From contig OY744613.1 in NCBI GenBank assembly GCA_963556255.1, positions 45,812,291 through 45,876,290 of the forward strand: a stretch of 64,000 nt of DNA, written 5' to 3'. The DNA is from Allolobophora icterica. Lineage: Eukaryota > Annelida > Clitellata > Crassiclitellata > Lumbricidae. A program made the translations under genes and the position numbers. This document shows positions 10,351 through 22,100 of this stretch, piece after piece. A model generated the notes under the pieces. It made no database searches, was not told where the DNA came from, and saw only the letters and a program-made list of their open reading frames with translations. The first letter of the stretch is position 1, and each line of letters starts with the position of its first letter.

Positions 10351-10826
10351 CAGCCACCATCATAAGTCTCACGAGACTTATGCTCACGCCCGAGATATAA
10401 ACCAGACCCACGGACCTGGGCCTCGAGTTCGCGATTGTGACGTCCCGCCTCCGCCAGTGCAGCGTCGCTGGCCTGTTTGCTCTGCACAGCCTTTACTACC
10501 CCAGCGGTCCCACCAGCTAATGCACCCGCCGCGGATAAACCGCCGAAAATCGCCGGAAGGAGAGCCAGTAGCGGAAGAAAACCGCCCTTTTTTGTCATCT
10601 TTTTCAGTTGCGTTTTGGTGAATCTCAGCTCCATACCAACGCCTTCCGCAATCTTCTTCGGGATTCGGGCGGCTTGAACATTTGTCAGCGCGAGCTTATC
10701 GTCTCCGCGAAGCTGGCCATGAGTGAGCCGGATCGTGACACCAATGCCATCGCGCGCAGCTTTAGCCAACGTTTCTTTTTGCCCTTCGGTCAGTGAAAGG
10801 CCGAACGCGACATATTCAGTTTTCAT
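10302..10826 (-). CDS. pVI/pX-like small virion protein of Polintons
   Basis: An intact 174-codon frame. The N-terminus has two related repeats (GIGVTIRLTHGQL and GVGMELRFTKTQL) followed by a basic patch (KKMTKKGG), a hydrophobic Ala/Gly-rich segment (about residues 83-110) and a C-terminus holding REHKSRETYDGG and a CCPMC motif. This organisation is conserved in Polinton and adintovirus virion-associated proteins. The hydrophobic stretch fits a membrane-lytic or capsid-internal role, by analogy only. The RETYDGG piece is encoded by a palindrome that also occurs in the PLA2-like gene. It lies between the capsid and protease genes. Confidence 0.65.
   Translation of the reverse strand: MKTEYVAFGLSLTEGQKETLAKAARDGIGVTIRLTHGQLRGDDKLALTNVQAARIPKKIAEGVGMELRFTKTQLKKMTKKGGFLPLLALLPAIFGGLSAAGALAGGTAGVVKAVQSKQASDAALAEAGRHNRELEAQVRGSGLYLGREHKSRETYDGGCCPMCKGLGLYMGQKN
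10361..10382. repeat. 22-bp palindrome shared with 24361-24382
   Basis: Arms CATAAGTCTC and GAGACTTATG around a 2-base centre. The identical 22 bases occur in the PLA2-like gene. The similarity extends about 40 bp in coding orientation and encodes EHKSRETY-GG-type residues in both proteins. Confidence 0.9.
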
Positions 10827-10918
10827 TTTTGGAAAAAATATATCAAAAAGAGGACCTTATATCTAAATGTGAAACCGTCGATTATGCTGATTATGGTTCC
10901 CATAATCATTTCCCATAA

Positions 10919-12233
10919 TCAGTAAACGACGTTAAATTTGCTACCATCCGATTCAAAGCTCAGCAGTCGGTCACTGATCAAGACGTCATAGGCTACCGTA
11001 TTATTTAGCACAACTTCGTTAAAGTCCACTTTGATTTGTATGTCCTGTACAGAAGTTTTTAATCGTTCAGATTGCCTGCGCACGTCCAGGACGAAGATCG
11101 GAAACATATCTATTGTCGATTGGTGTTACCTGACATGACGATTCACGCGCGTCTATACCGCAATATTCTTCCTTGAAGTCACGTAGGGCCTTGTAAGCGC
11201 GAGAGGTTGTCCTCTTGGTGAAGTTGAGATTCATGTCAACCACGGGGTAGCGATCGCTGTTGAGCATAGCGAATATGTTACGAACCTGCACATGGTCAAA
11301 CAGTGCCGGATTCTGGCCTTGATGTGCATTCCTTCCAGTCTGAAAAGCAACAAGAATCCACCGCGGTTTTTCCGTGCCCGACTTAACGCTCAAACGCCAG
11401 GAAAAAGTCGTCGCTCGTGGCACCGCAATGTTGTCGCATTGCATGGCGCGGAATGCTACAGGTACCTTGACCTTGGCTTCAATCTGCTTCATAAGCATGC
11501 CTTTATACTCCAAAGCGGGTATTATATGCGGCATGAACCAGGAGAGTTTAGTCAGCGTGATCTGGCCATTGACCACAGCGGCTTCCTTGAAGATCGCGTC
11601 TGCATCCCCCTGCCGGCTCAGCAGTAAGGAGTGTTTAATCCCGTGTACGACCTTGTGGTAATCATCGCAGAAACCAAATAGATGTTTCAGGGGGACGATG
11701 AATGAAAACGTACCGATAGGGACGGGTTTGCCAATGATCATCTGTCGACGGGTCTCAAAGCCGAGATTCAGAGCCGCCGCCGCCGCAGTCGTGTCCTTCT
11801 GCCAACACATGTTTAAACCTTCAGCTTTGGAAAAATCGTCGCCGTAAACCAGCATGCCTTTCATCGTCGTGGCTTGCCCAGGAGACATGACATTCTCTAT
11901 CTCGGTGTTGTTAGCCAGGTATCGAATCTGAGAAAACATGTACGGCATAGCGTTGTTGATGAATGAAACCAACGAGTCTGCGATGTAAGCGGCGCCAGTT
12001 GATGTAAGCCTGCCCTCCACAAGAAGGTAACTCTTGGAAGGTTGCGTGAAAATGTCTTGATTCTGGATGTCTATCTGCATAGCCTGCCCGTTATTAATAG
12101 CCGCGGGATTTTGTGATTCATACTCGCGGTATTCAAACGATTCGATGCTGTTGTCATCGTGTACCGCCGAAGCGATGTCCAATATTTCACTTGCCATGTC
12201 AAATGCCGCCATTATTATAGGTAAAAAGTTCAA
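10919..12233 (-). pseudogene. Polinton major capsid protein (double jelly-roll), frameshifted near the C-terminus
   Basis: A 388-codon frame from the ATG at 12233 contains FIVPLKHLFGFCDDY, TLTKLSWFMPHI, TFSWRLSVKSG and AMLNSDRYPVVD, blocks conserved in the major capsid proteins of Polintons and adintoviruses, which form hexon-like trimers. The reading frame shifts by one base at about 11090-11105. The remaining conserved C-terminus (FVLDVRRQSERL, SDRLLSFESDGS) continues in another frame to 10919. The total of about 435 residues is a usual family length. An upstream hairpin (12258-12296) and a TATATAATTG-like sequence on the minus strand precede the start. Confidence 0.85.
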
Positions 12234-12257
12234 GCTTCAATTATATATCGCCATAAA

Positions 12258-12296
12258 CGTAAATGAATCAGCAAATGAAAATCATTTGCGTTTACG
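12258..12296 (-). terminator. Candidate hairpin terminator between the pX-like and capsid genes
   Basis: An inner stem GCAAATGA/TCATTTGC with a 3-base loop and an outer stem CGTAAA/TTTACG. On the minus strand it would lie about 75 bases beyond the stop of the 13498-13914 gene if the later LINE is removed, and just ahead of the capsid gene. A transcription-end role is inferred. Confidence 0.4.
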
Positions 12297-12332
12297 AAAA
12301 TAATTTTTAATTTTATTTTTTGTCATTACAAA

Positions 12333-13492
12333 ATGAGTCTGCAAAATGAATTTCATATCTTTGCGTTGGTCAGTCAGCCTTTGCAATGGCTCCGTTCCTT
12401 TTTATCTGAACGCACTAATTGCGTTGTCCTTGGCTCCTCTAGGTCCCTTTGGGTACCTGCTCCATTTGGCGTGCCTCAAGGCTCTGTCCTAGGCCCCCTG
12501 CTATATCTTCTGTACACGGATGACAACAGTTCTGTTTTTTGTTTTCAGGGGCTCCTACACCAACTCTATGCGGATGATGTGCAGGCGTACATCCATTCCC
12601 ATGCCTCTGACGCGGTGGCCTCTGTTCGGCTGATGTGCCAAGCCATTGATGCCCTTTCCTTATGAATGGCCTCCAAACGGCTTCTCTTAAATCCTACGAA
12701 AACTCAATTTATATGGCTGTGCAGCCGTAGGCAGCTAGCGGGCGTTGATTTGCACCTGCTTTCCCGGATCTTCCCTAATATTACTTTTTCACTTACTGTC
12801 CGAGACCTCGGTTTCACCCTTGACCAAGAACTTACTCTTTCGCAGCACGTGAACCTGCTTACCCGAAGCTGTTACTATCAGCTTCGTCTGCGAGTGGTCT
12901 CTCGTTCTCTTTCACACGATGCTGCTGTGGTTCTCGTCCATGCTTTTGTTACCGGTCGAATTGACCATTGTTGCTCGATTCTAGCTGGTCTCCCACTCGG
13001 AGTCCTAGGGCGTCTGGATCGGGTTCTACGCTCAGCCGATCGACTTGTCGGGCGTATCCCCAAGTTCGCTCCTGTCTCTGCCTATATGCGCGATGTGTTT
13101 CACTGGCTCCCTATCGCGCAGCGTATTTCTATCGGATCGCTGCCTTAGTCTCTCGTTGTCTTCTAGGCTGCGCTCCATCCTACCTTCGTGACCTTTGCCG
13201 CCCGGTGTCCGAGGTCGTAGCGCGTCGGGCACTACGCTCCTCGGCCAGAGGGGAACTCTTGGTCCCGCGTGCTCGTTCTTCTATTGGGCCGCGCCGGACT
13301 TTCTCAGTTGTGGGTCCCTCCACTTGGAATGGGCTCCCGCTGGAACTGCGATTACTACCTCTGAATAATTTGCCTGCATTTCATAAATCGCTCAAGTCTT
13401 TCTTTTTTAGCCGTTGCTGAGCTGGGAGCGTACCTGAGTAGGTATCTTGAAGGAGCGCTATGTAAATTTTCAGAATGAATGAATGAATGAAT
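12333..13492 (+). mobile_element. 5'-truncated L2/CR1-type LINE with (AATG)n tail
   Basis: The plus strand carries the second half of an RT domain: GVPQGSVLGPLLY, then LYADDVQAY (the YADD active site), then the conserved C-terminal DLGFTLDQELT and NGLPLELR. There is a stop after the first 110 codons and a frameshift near 13145, so it is dead. The 3' end is GGAGCGCTATGTAAATTTTCAG followed by AATGAATG repeats to 13492. It is related to the 994-codon LINE at 19201-22185 and sits between the capsid and pX-like genes of the Polinton. Confidence 0.85.
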
Positions 13493-13497
13493 TCGCG

Positions 13498-13914
13498 TTA
13501 ACGGCGACCAAACTTTATGGTCTTGAAACCAGAACCAGCAATACGGCTGTTTATGTCAGTAGCTGCAGGAATAGTTGCTCCCGTCGCAGCCAGTTGTTTC
13601 AAGTATTCGATGCTCTTGTCGCTGAGCGCCTTTTCCAAAGGTGCGGGTAGAGGCGGAGCCGCCGCACCTGAATTTTTCAGTTGCGTTTTTACTGCTGCAG
13701 CGCGTCTCGCTTTTACGGCATCGACAATTTGCCTGACAGCGGAAGCTGTTGTAGCGCCGGCTTTCGCCACATTGCCAACTACATCGGCAACGTTTGTGAT
13801 TACACCTTTGTTTGCTGAAATGAAGGAACCCGCTTGGCTAAGCACTCTAGGTATCCAGTCGAAAAGCCCACCACCCACGACACGACGTCGTTTTTTAACG
13901 CTAAGAACCAACAT
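13498..13914 (-). CDS. pX/pVI-like minor virion protein
   Basis: An intact 138-codon frame: an N-terminal basic cluster (KKRRRVVGGGLFDW), a hydrophobic or amphipathic Ala/Val-rich region (about residues 25-65), a basic-alanine stretch (VKARRAAAV), a Pro/Ala hinge and a C-terminal FKTIKFGRR. A GGG after basic residues resembles an adenain-type cleavage site, so the protein may be a matured core or capsid-cementing component. It lies 25 bases after the penton-like gene's stop on the same strand, as expected for a late structural operon-like cluster. The assignment rests on layout, not strong sequence identity. Confidence 0.55.
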   Translation of the reverse strand: MLVLSVKKRRRVVGGGLFDWIPRVLSQAGSFISANKGVITNVADVVGNVAKAGATTASAVRQIVDAVKARRAAAVKTQLKNSGAAAPPLPAPLEKALSDKSIEYLKQLAATGATIPAATDINSRIAGSGFKTIKFGRR

Positions 13915-13938
13915 GTGAAAAATTTTAAATGTGAAAAT

Positions 13939-14739
13939 CTACGCACTGCGGATGTGAAATCTTATAGTTACTGTCTCACCGCGGAGGTTTAATTGTTCAC
14001 CATTCTGGTCGGTCAGCCACACACGCATGCCCTGTACGTTGCCAGCCGGCACAACTGGAAGGTATACCAAATTTTTCGGAGATTCGATAATCTTATAGCC
14101 AGGCGAAACTTCTGGAAAAAACTATAGATTACTGGCTCCTGGCTACCATGCGATACGATCCAGAGATAATGTCACAATTTACCAGAATTGTGTCCACCCG
14201 GAGAATATCGAGCGGATTATCTCCCTCTTTATAACCACGGACAAGCGTCTGAGGGTTAAAGCCGAGCGTTTCCCTAATGGTAGATGCGGCCATATCTACC
14301 TTATAAAGGCATTCGTTATCTTCATGAAGGCGCGTAGGGTAGATGCGTTAGCTCCTATAGTAATAGGAGAATTAAAGCCGAGTTGAGCAACACCTGTCGG
14401 CGGAGGATTTTGCTTTTCTAACTGCCGGCCGATTTCATCATTAATCTGTGCGATCTCGTAGCTTCTGTCGGGCAAAATGATCATCTTCCACGTCTGTCCA
14501 TTGGTGGAGCTGTAAACGAACTTGTGATTTGAGATGTCAATGTTCGGGATCGAATAATAAGATTCAAGAGATAACAACGCAACCTCAAAGCGTCTTTTTG
14601 GATCCAGGTACAACGGTGGTGAAAAAGCCGTAGTCCACCCTGTAGTATCTGAGGGGACAACAATGCTAACATTTTCCTTAGGCTGTAAAAGTTCTCGAAT
14701 CTCTTCGAGCAATTTCTCCGAGCGTTCCATCTGAGCCAT
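13939..14739 (-). pseudogene. Penton-like minor capsid protein (single jelly-roll), two frameshifts
   Basis: From the ATG at 14739 the frame shows PPLYLDPKRRFEVALLSLE, YYSIPNIDISNHKFVY and SYEIAQINDEI, hallmark blocks of Polinton penton proteins, which occupy capsid vertices. The frame breaks near 14300, after KITNAFIR, and again within a T run near 14120. The matching downstream blocks (STIRETLGF, FFPEVSPGYKI, VPAGNVQGMRVWLTDQNG) are visible in other frames down to the stop at 13939-13941. The full length of about 265 residues is usual. It is flanked by a pX-like gene and the conserved gene at 14776-15917. Confidence 0.8.
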
Positions 14740-14775
14740 GACTTTTTTTTCTATTTCTATTTTATGAGCATGTTT

Positions 14776-15917
14776 CTATTCTTTAGAGATGGCACCGGAA
14801 CGCAGTAATTCATCAAGAATGGCGGAAATTTCATTGTCAAGACCAGTGTTTCCCGCGGACCGAGAGGCCACCAAAAGCTGCAACCTCTCTACCAGGGTGT
14901 ATGGATCATTGTAAAACTGCAAGTGAGTCCACAAACGAGTTTTCGTTTGTGGATGAGTCGGCAAATGAGCCTGCAAATGAATTTAATTTGTGGTTGCGTT
15001 TGCCCAGCCACGAATCAGCTGAAACTTTTTACTTCTTCGGCCATGAATAGGAAGACCAGACATGTGAACTAGATTTCTAAATTTCTCTATTGACTCAGCT
15101 GAATACTTCTTTGTCTAACGAATCGTTTCGTTAACAGGCTGAACAGCGATTCATCAGAAGGCGATTCGAGAACGAGGTTGCCACCTTTAAACTCTCTCAA
15201 TCTATCAGCAGACAGCGCGATGGGGTCAACAAACAGCTCCCCCAACACATTATCTTGTAATTTCAGAGGAACGGCTGGAACAATAAAACCCTTGCCCTTT
15301 TTTGTGAGATTATAACCTTTCAAAAGAAAACGAATTCTTTCTCTATAATCTTTTAAGGCAATGATATTTAAAGTCACCGAAGCCGCCTTTTCTTCATCTG
15401 CAGGCTTTATGGCTTTCATTCTCTCTTTGCCCAGTGTGTGTCGGTTATACTGGCTTAGGGCTTCAATAATCTGTTTCACAGCTACCGTGTTGTGAAGGTC
15501 AAGGTCGCTTGGTGGTGTAAAACCGTGCCGCCTGATTGCGTCGACATTTAGATATTTGTTTGGATGGACGAGCAATGTTTCCGCTGGAGCAGATGCACCA
15601 GCGGCGTGGTGTGCCGCAATCGCTGGAACAGCCGCTGGAGCTCCAGCGGAAACAGCCGCTGGAGCAGAATCACCGAACAAAGCTGATATCGGGTAAAAAT
15701 TAGCTGACTCTGAAATTTGCGCTGGCAAATCCTGTAAAGCGCAGGTAACTTTCTGCAGCTCCTTAGACGTAAACGCCTGGGCTTCAGCCGTGGCTGTGGC
15801 GATGGGTTTAAAAAGCTTTGACACATCAAATAAAAGATTCGAATCACTTAATTTCTCGTCCACGAAACGTTGTCTCAATCGATCTCGCTTTTGTTTAGAC
15901 GAAACTTTTGTCCACAT
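14776..15917 (-). pseudogene. Conserved Polinton protein of unknown function, frameshifted
   Basis: The first part (276 codons from the ATG at 15917) begins MWTKVSSKQKRDRL, has an Ala/Pro-rich middle (about residues 100-130) and ends near ESLFSLLTKRFVRQRS, blocks found in an uncharacterised protein that accompanies Polinton capsid genes. After a break near 15090 the C-terminal block (FYNDPYTLVERLQLL, ASRSAGNTGLDNEI) appears in another frame down to 14776. The function is unknown; no catalytic motif is evident. The gene lies upstream of the penton gene and is preceded by tandem TATA-like boxes. Part of it is encoded by a palindrome also present in the integrase gene. Confidence 0.65.
14929..14952. 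repeat. 24-bp palindrome shared with the integrase gene
   Basis: Arms CCACAAACGA and TCGTTTGTGG with a 4-base loop. In coding (minus) orientation it contains AAAACTCGTTTGTGG, also found at 26004-26018 in the integrase gene within a 23-base stretch differing at one position. Both genes read KTRLW there. Confidence 0.85.
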
Positions 15918-15931
15918 CCTGTTGATAAAGT

Positions 15932-15952
15932 CGTTTATATGTCGTTTATATG
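15932..15952 (-). promoter_or_regulatory. Candidate promoter: tandem TATA-like boxes
   Basis: Two adjacent copies of CATATAAACG (minus strand) lie 15-35 bases upstream of the ATG at 15917. A related copy occurs further upstream around 16150-16180. The position and TATA-like content suggest a core promoter for the 15917 gene. Confidence 0.4.
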
Positions 15953-15959
15953 TAACTTA

Positions 15960-17940
15960 GATCGTTTCTTTAAATATTGGATCCTTTGTTGAGGAAATAT
16001 ATCCTTCTGTTTTATATTCAGAATCTGGTATAAAAACGCAGTCTTGCGTTCGCTGTTATAACATTGGCTATTTTTAGTTTTTCTACAGACTTGCAAACAA
16101 AAGCAGTCTTTCGTCCATCTTTCATAGCATTTCATAACATTGTGGTGGTATATATCGTTTAAATGTCGTTTTATACGTAAGAAACGATGTTTGTTTAAGT
16201 AACTGTCATTTTATTTAATGTAGAGAGCATTTTGTTTTAAAAAGATAGCCTTTTGTTTGTACTACAGAATCTGCCATAAAAGCGAGTCCCTCGCTGGCTT
16301 TGCACCACATTGGCTATTTTTAGTTTTCTACGCACTTACAAACAAAGCCGATTTTCAACTTCAATTACAAGTTCAGACAAAAAATCTGGCTGACTTCGCA
16401 ATCGGCAAAGAAAGCAAGTTGGTTTATTAAAGCACTTAGGAAATGCTAAAATGTGCAATCGGCGTAGTTTTCATTTTGCTCTTTCACTATCAGGTTTTCT
16501 GAGTTCTAAATTTAGACGCCTTCTCCATCTGCAGGAGCATAGTTCTGGCCAAACCACGTCTAGTAGCCTAGTTCTGGCCAATCCACGTGTAGAGCTTCGT
16601 TAATCATCCACTTCCGTCAAACCAAAATTTAATGACAAGATTTTTTAAATTGGACCAACACAATGTTCATTGACCAAAATGTTCTACTCGGCCAAGATTT
16701 TGCAAGGACATCAGCGCCAGCGGCAAATAAAGCGAAACACACGCGCTGACATGGAACAAAAAAATAGCTGTTTTTTCATAACTTTCAACATGATTAATGC
16801 TTTTATATGAAAGAAACTTAGAAATCTGTAGAAATCTGGACATTTCCTATATCATTTTTTTAGTACTTTTCATTCCTGGACAAATATTCTGTCTTTAAAG
16901 TGGACCATTTGATGTGTTTTTTCCAACGAAGTTTATGAATAGGCATATGTTAGAACGTTGCTAAATTGATTGTGGTTGGAAAACCGAAGTTTACGTTCCA
17001 CCGCGTTAAAACTAGAAGTTGGATAATTGATGGAAAAGAAATTACTGGAAGATGAATGATCTAAGAAAATAGGGTTATTACTGAAACTAGAAGTTGGACT
17101 TAAATTTAGTAACGTAAACTATTTTTTACCTACGCCTATTATTATAAATATTTTAAATTAGGCCTAACAAGTATTGAAAAACACTGCTAACTTATCTTGC
17201 AGTGGTTCTAACACAGGCTACACGTCTTCTGAACCACTTAAAACCCATGTTACATCGCAACGGCAGCCAGAGAATCGGATAGGCCTCTGTATAACTCTTA
17301 CATGCATCAGCAGCCACAGATTCAGGTAGCCTTACGTACGCGTCTATAGCCTTCATTCCGTGCCACGGAATCTTGTTTTGGCCGCGTGGTTCTTTCAATC
17401 TTCCCAAAATGGGTTAACCTCATGAAACGTAACTACACGGAAGCGTATATTTTAAAAAATGAACTTGATTTTGGGTCTGTTTAGGTCTAACATTGAATTC
17501 CGTCGTCTCGATCGACCCAAATCATGGGCTGAGAAGCTCTGTCATTTTATTTGAGATTTATTGAACGGTATAAGTTGTGTTTGGACTTGGCTGATGGAAC
17601 AAAAACAAACAAACAATAGATTACATAAATGAGGGCTGTAGTGATAAATAATTATGTTCTGTAGAAACAATTAGTTATAATGCTGTAATTCCTTCTCGAC
17701 CATAGTATGGTAAAACCAGTTGCTCAAAAGCGAAAGTGAAAACCCACTGTCGATCTAGCGATGAACGCAAATGAGGTGCTTTAGCGCCTTTATTTTAGAA
17801 GATGTCATTATTAATTAGTTTATTCAGCGACTGAACAGCAGCGATTGATTCCCATTTAGCTGGGTCGGGGCGAGTTGGGCCTAAATGGAGCCCATTTTGG
17901 GCTCCTACACAGTTTTTTAAAATTAATGATGGGCATATTT
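15960..17940. other. Gene-free Polinton segment with an internal duplication
   Basis: No Polinton gene is recognised. A block around 15960-16110 (ATTGGCTATTTTTAGTTTT and neighbours) recurs degenerately at 16225-16345, and TCTGGCCA plus CCACGT is repeated around 16545-16590. A 71-codon minus-strand frame (17192-17407) has no recognised relatives. Confidence 0.5.
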
Positions 17941-17943
17941 CAT

Positions 17944-18223
17944 ACAATAAAGAATGTCAAAAACTAACATAGGCCTATGTTTGAAAAGTCATTAAAGCAC
18001 ATTACTGCCATTTGACATTCATATAGCGCCATTCCCATTAGCCACAGGCCTGCTAATAAAAGCAACATATGAATTGTTTTTTAAATGCGTTAAGAAAAAA
18101 TGCAACATAGGCCTATGTTTGAAACTTGTTAAAGACATCACTCATAACTGCCATTTGACATTTATATAGCGCCATTCCCATTAGCCATAGGCCTGCTAAT
18201 AAAAGCAACATATGGATTGTTTT
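17944..18223. repeat. Tandem array, left part (about 140-bp units with ATATAGCGCC)
   Basis: Two units, each with ACATAGGCCTATGTTTGAAA, then TTGACATT, then ATATAGCGCCATTCCC and TTAGCCATAGGCCTG-like sequence. The array was cut by insertion of the TTAA-flanked element and resumes at 22799. Confidence 0.85.
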
Positions 18224-18420
18224 TTAACCCTTTCATGGGCACATTTTTTATATCCATAGTGCAAAGCGGGTTTTCATTGCTAAAATCATACAAAAATAAG
18301 ACCTTTTGACTAGTAACTTTTATAATTCCATATTCCGAAGGAAAATTAATTTAGCAAATGATGGGAAATATACATCCCAGCGCCCACGAAGGTCAGCGCA
18401 ATTCTAACTACACTGAACGC

Positions 18421-19143
18421 CGGAATTTACATACATACAAACAGATATACATGCATACATACATACATACTCACATACATACCTACATCTATACATACAT
18501 ACATACATACATATATACATACATACACGCGTACATACATACACACGTACATACATACATGTGCATACATACATACTTGCACACGTACATACATACATAC
18601 CTAATGCACATACATACATACATACACACGTAAATACATACATACATATATATATGCATACATACACAGGTTCATACATACATACATAGACACGTACATA
18701 CATACATAAATATATACACACGTACATACATACATGCATGCACACACATAGATACACACGCACTTACTTATATACATACATACATACATATATACATACA
18801 AACGTACATACATCATACATACATACATTCATACATGCATGCATATATACATACATACATGAATGTATGTATATATGTACGTTTGTATGTATGTGTATTT
18901 ATGTATGTTGTACATTCATGTATGTATGTACATGCATTTATGTATGTATATACGTGTATGTATGTATGTATGTACGTATGTGTATGTATGTTTTTATGGA
19001 TGTGTGTATGTATGTATGTATGCATGTATGTATGTATGTACATGTATGTATGTATGTATGTACTTGTTGATGTATGTATGGATGTCTGTATGTATGCATT
19101 TACGTGTATATCTATGTACGTGTGTATGTACGTACGAAATGTA
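18421..19143. repeat. TACA/TGTA microsatellite with strand switch near 18860
   Basis: Interrupted TACA repeats to about 18860, then the complementary TGTA form to about 19143. The two halves could pair into a very long imperfect hairpin. Apparent HTYIHTYI or VCMYVCMY proteins here are repeat artefacts. Confidence 0.95.
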
Positions 19144-19146
19144 TGT

Positions 19147-22100
19147 ATTGTATTGTATTGTATTCGGATATTTATAAAGCGCTTCTAGCGGGAGGGCCAT
19201 TCAGAAGCGCTCCCAGTGCGATAGACCCCGAGAGAAAAAGCAAGTTTTAAGAAAGGTAAAAGAGGAAGAGACGCTACCTGAGAGAATAGAAGAACGAACA
19301 AACGGAGGAAGCCCATTCCAAAGAGCAGGGCCAATGGAAGCAAACGACCTAGATTGAGCCAGTGAAGTCCTGACACGGGGAACGAGGAGGTCCAAACGGT
19401 CAGATGAACGAAGAGGACGAAGAGAAGCCGCAGAGTGAGGGCGATGAAATAAGTCACATAAATATTTTGGAGCGAAACCAAGCTGAGCCTTAGAGACAAG
19501 GATGATGACCTTAAATTGGATGCGGGCAGAAAGCGGGAGCCAGTGGAGTTCTTCTGCCATAAAGGTGGTGATATGAGAGAATCGAGGAAGACGGGCAATT
19601 AATCTAGCAGCAGCATTGAGAACGGACTGAAGAGGAGCAAGACGGACTTTGGGAAGACCAATGAGGAGGGAATTGCAGTAGTCAAGTCTAGAGCAGACAA
19701 ATGCATGGACAATTGAAGTGAAAATTGGAGATGACAGAGAGCGACGGATAGCTCTAAGGCGTCTTAGGTGAAAATAGGAAGTGCGAGTGAGTTTGGAAAT
19801 GTGTTCAGTAAAGGTGAGAGAATTGTCAAGGGTCACTCCTAGATCACGAACGCTAGACGAGAAAGTGAAAAGCGGAAACCTTTGAGACAGCACAGCAAAG
19901 TCGAGTTTTTTAAGTTGCTGAGGAGTGCCAAACCAGATAAACTGGGTTTTTGACGAATTGAGGGAGAGGCGATTGCAAGACATCCAGGTATGAAGATCAC
20001 GAGAAAGAGCTTCGATGCGCTGAACAAGAAGAAGTTGAGAGGAAGGAGGCCCATGGACATAAGCCTGGACATCGTCAGCAAAGAGATGGCCTGAAGCCCC
20101 ATGGATGGGGAAGAGAGAGGGGATACCAGCCGTGTACAAAATAAAGAGGAGAGGGCCCAGAACAGAGCCCTGCGGAACACCGAGTTTAATAGGGACCCAC
20201 AGAGTTCTAGATTCACCAGAGATAACCATCTGAGTGCGATCAGACAGGTATGACCGGAACCACTGGAGAGGGGGGCCCTTCAGACCACAAGAGGTCTCAA
20301 GACGCTGTAGAAGAATGGTGTGGTCCACCATGTCAAAGGCTGCAGAGACATCATATAGTGCCAGAAGGGTGAGTTCGGACCTATCAACAGCTGAATAAAT
20401 TTCAGAAAGCAAGGAAAGGAGGGCAGTTTCAGTGGAGTGGTGAGCCCTAAAACCTGACTGAAAGGGAGGTAGAAGCCCAGATTGTTCCAGATAGGGAAGA
20501 AGTTGAAGAGAGACAAGGCGTTCAAGGGTTTTAGATAGAAATGATAGATTAGAGATTGGACGGTAGTTTTGGCAGAGGTTTGTGTCAAGATTGGGCTTCT
20601 TGAGTGAGGGGAAAACAATGGCCCGCTTTTGCGAGGCGGGGACACAACCTTCAGAGAGGGACCTATTAAAGAGATAAAGCAGAAATGGAGCAAAATCATC
20701 TAAAATGTCACTAAGAATGAAAGGGGGAAGAGGATCTAATTCACAAGAATTTAAATTAACTGATGAAAGAACTGTACGAAGGTCCGAGTCCAATATGGGT
20801 CGGAAATCGTCAAAAGCAGAAGACGTTGTGGTAAACGTCGGTGGAGGAGCATCTGATGTGGAGGCTCTGAGTCGGTCAGTCTTTTCCGTGAGCATAGTCA
20901 AGAATTCATTTGCGGAGAAGGCAGGAATTTCTGAAGGACGAGAAGGCCGGCCCAGTAGACCCGAGATGGAAGACCAAAGGCGTCTTGGGTTTTTGAGATT
21001 GCGTGAGACCAGCTTCTCCCAGTGAGCAGCCTCCTTGCGATGGTAGAGACGATGAAGGGCACGAAGCTGGGTAATCCAAGCCAATCGGTCATTAGGATCC
21101 TTGGTCCGGCGAGAGCGTCGCTCCAAGCAACGGGTGCGACGGCGAAGTTTATGACAGTCGGCGTCGAACCAGACGGCCAATGGTCGATGACGGGTCTTTA
21201 CTTGACGACATGGAAGCATGGAATCCAGCAGACTGGTAACGGTGGAGGTGTAGAGATCAAATAATTGAGGAACCGTGAGAATGTCAAGTGCAGGACCCGG
21301 TGACGAGAGGAGAGAGTCTCTGATAGCGACGCTGAAAGCCTGAGAGTCAAACGATTTCCATCCTCGCATCTTCCGAATGGAGTGGATTGGCTGTAGGTGA
21401 ACTGATGGTAGAGTAAATTTGAGATACGAATGATCGGAGATCGTAGGAGGAAGGATGAGAAGGTCCGTAACTTGGTCGTCATCAGAGGTAATGACGAGAT
21501 CAAGCCATCCACCAAGTCGATGCGTGGCTTGATTGACGTGCTGGCGGAGGCCAAACTGAGTGAGAAGTTCGAGGAATCGTAACGAAGTAGGAATGGTAGG
21601 GTCCTCCAGGTGTAGATTGAAGTCGCCGAGAATGAGGAGTTGAGTATTGCGAGTGACAAGAAACTCAAGGACGGAGGAGAATTCTTCGAAGAACTGAGGA
21701 GTAACGGTAGCCGATCCAGGTCTATAAACCGTGAGGAGGGTAACTGAGCCGCGAGGCAAGGCGATGCTCAGACACAAAGCTTCAAACGTGGTTGGCGACG
21801 TGTCGAGTGAGACTTGCGTGACCCGTAGAGATGACCGGAAGAAGGTCACGATGCCACCACCACGAGCCGGACGACCATCAGGATGAGGTGGACGAGGGCA
21901 GTCACGAGAAGAGTAACCCAACGGAGTCGCTCGTAGAATCGGAACGTCATCGGAGTCCTGGTGCCAGCTTTCAGTTACAGTGAAAACGTCAAGCTGATCC
22001 TGAAGAAGAGACTGAGAAACGAAGGCGAACTTTTCAGATAAAGATTGGGCGTTCCAGGAGGCAACCCGTAGGCCTGAGGAGTGAGCGAGCAGAGGATGAG

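Noticed and set aside
17192..17407. A 71-codon minus-strand frame as a Polinton gene
   Set aside because: No recognisable family blocks, short, and in a gene-free region.
18358..19188. Long frames of YIHTYIHT or VCMYVCMY residues on both strands
   Set aside because: They are translations of the TACA/TGTA microsatellite in several frames at once.
20705..21264. Plus-strand frames opposite the 994-codon LINE ORF
   Set aside because: They are shadows of the well-supported minus-strand ORF.
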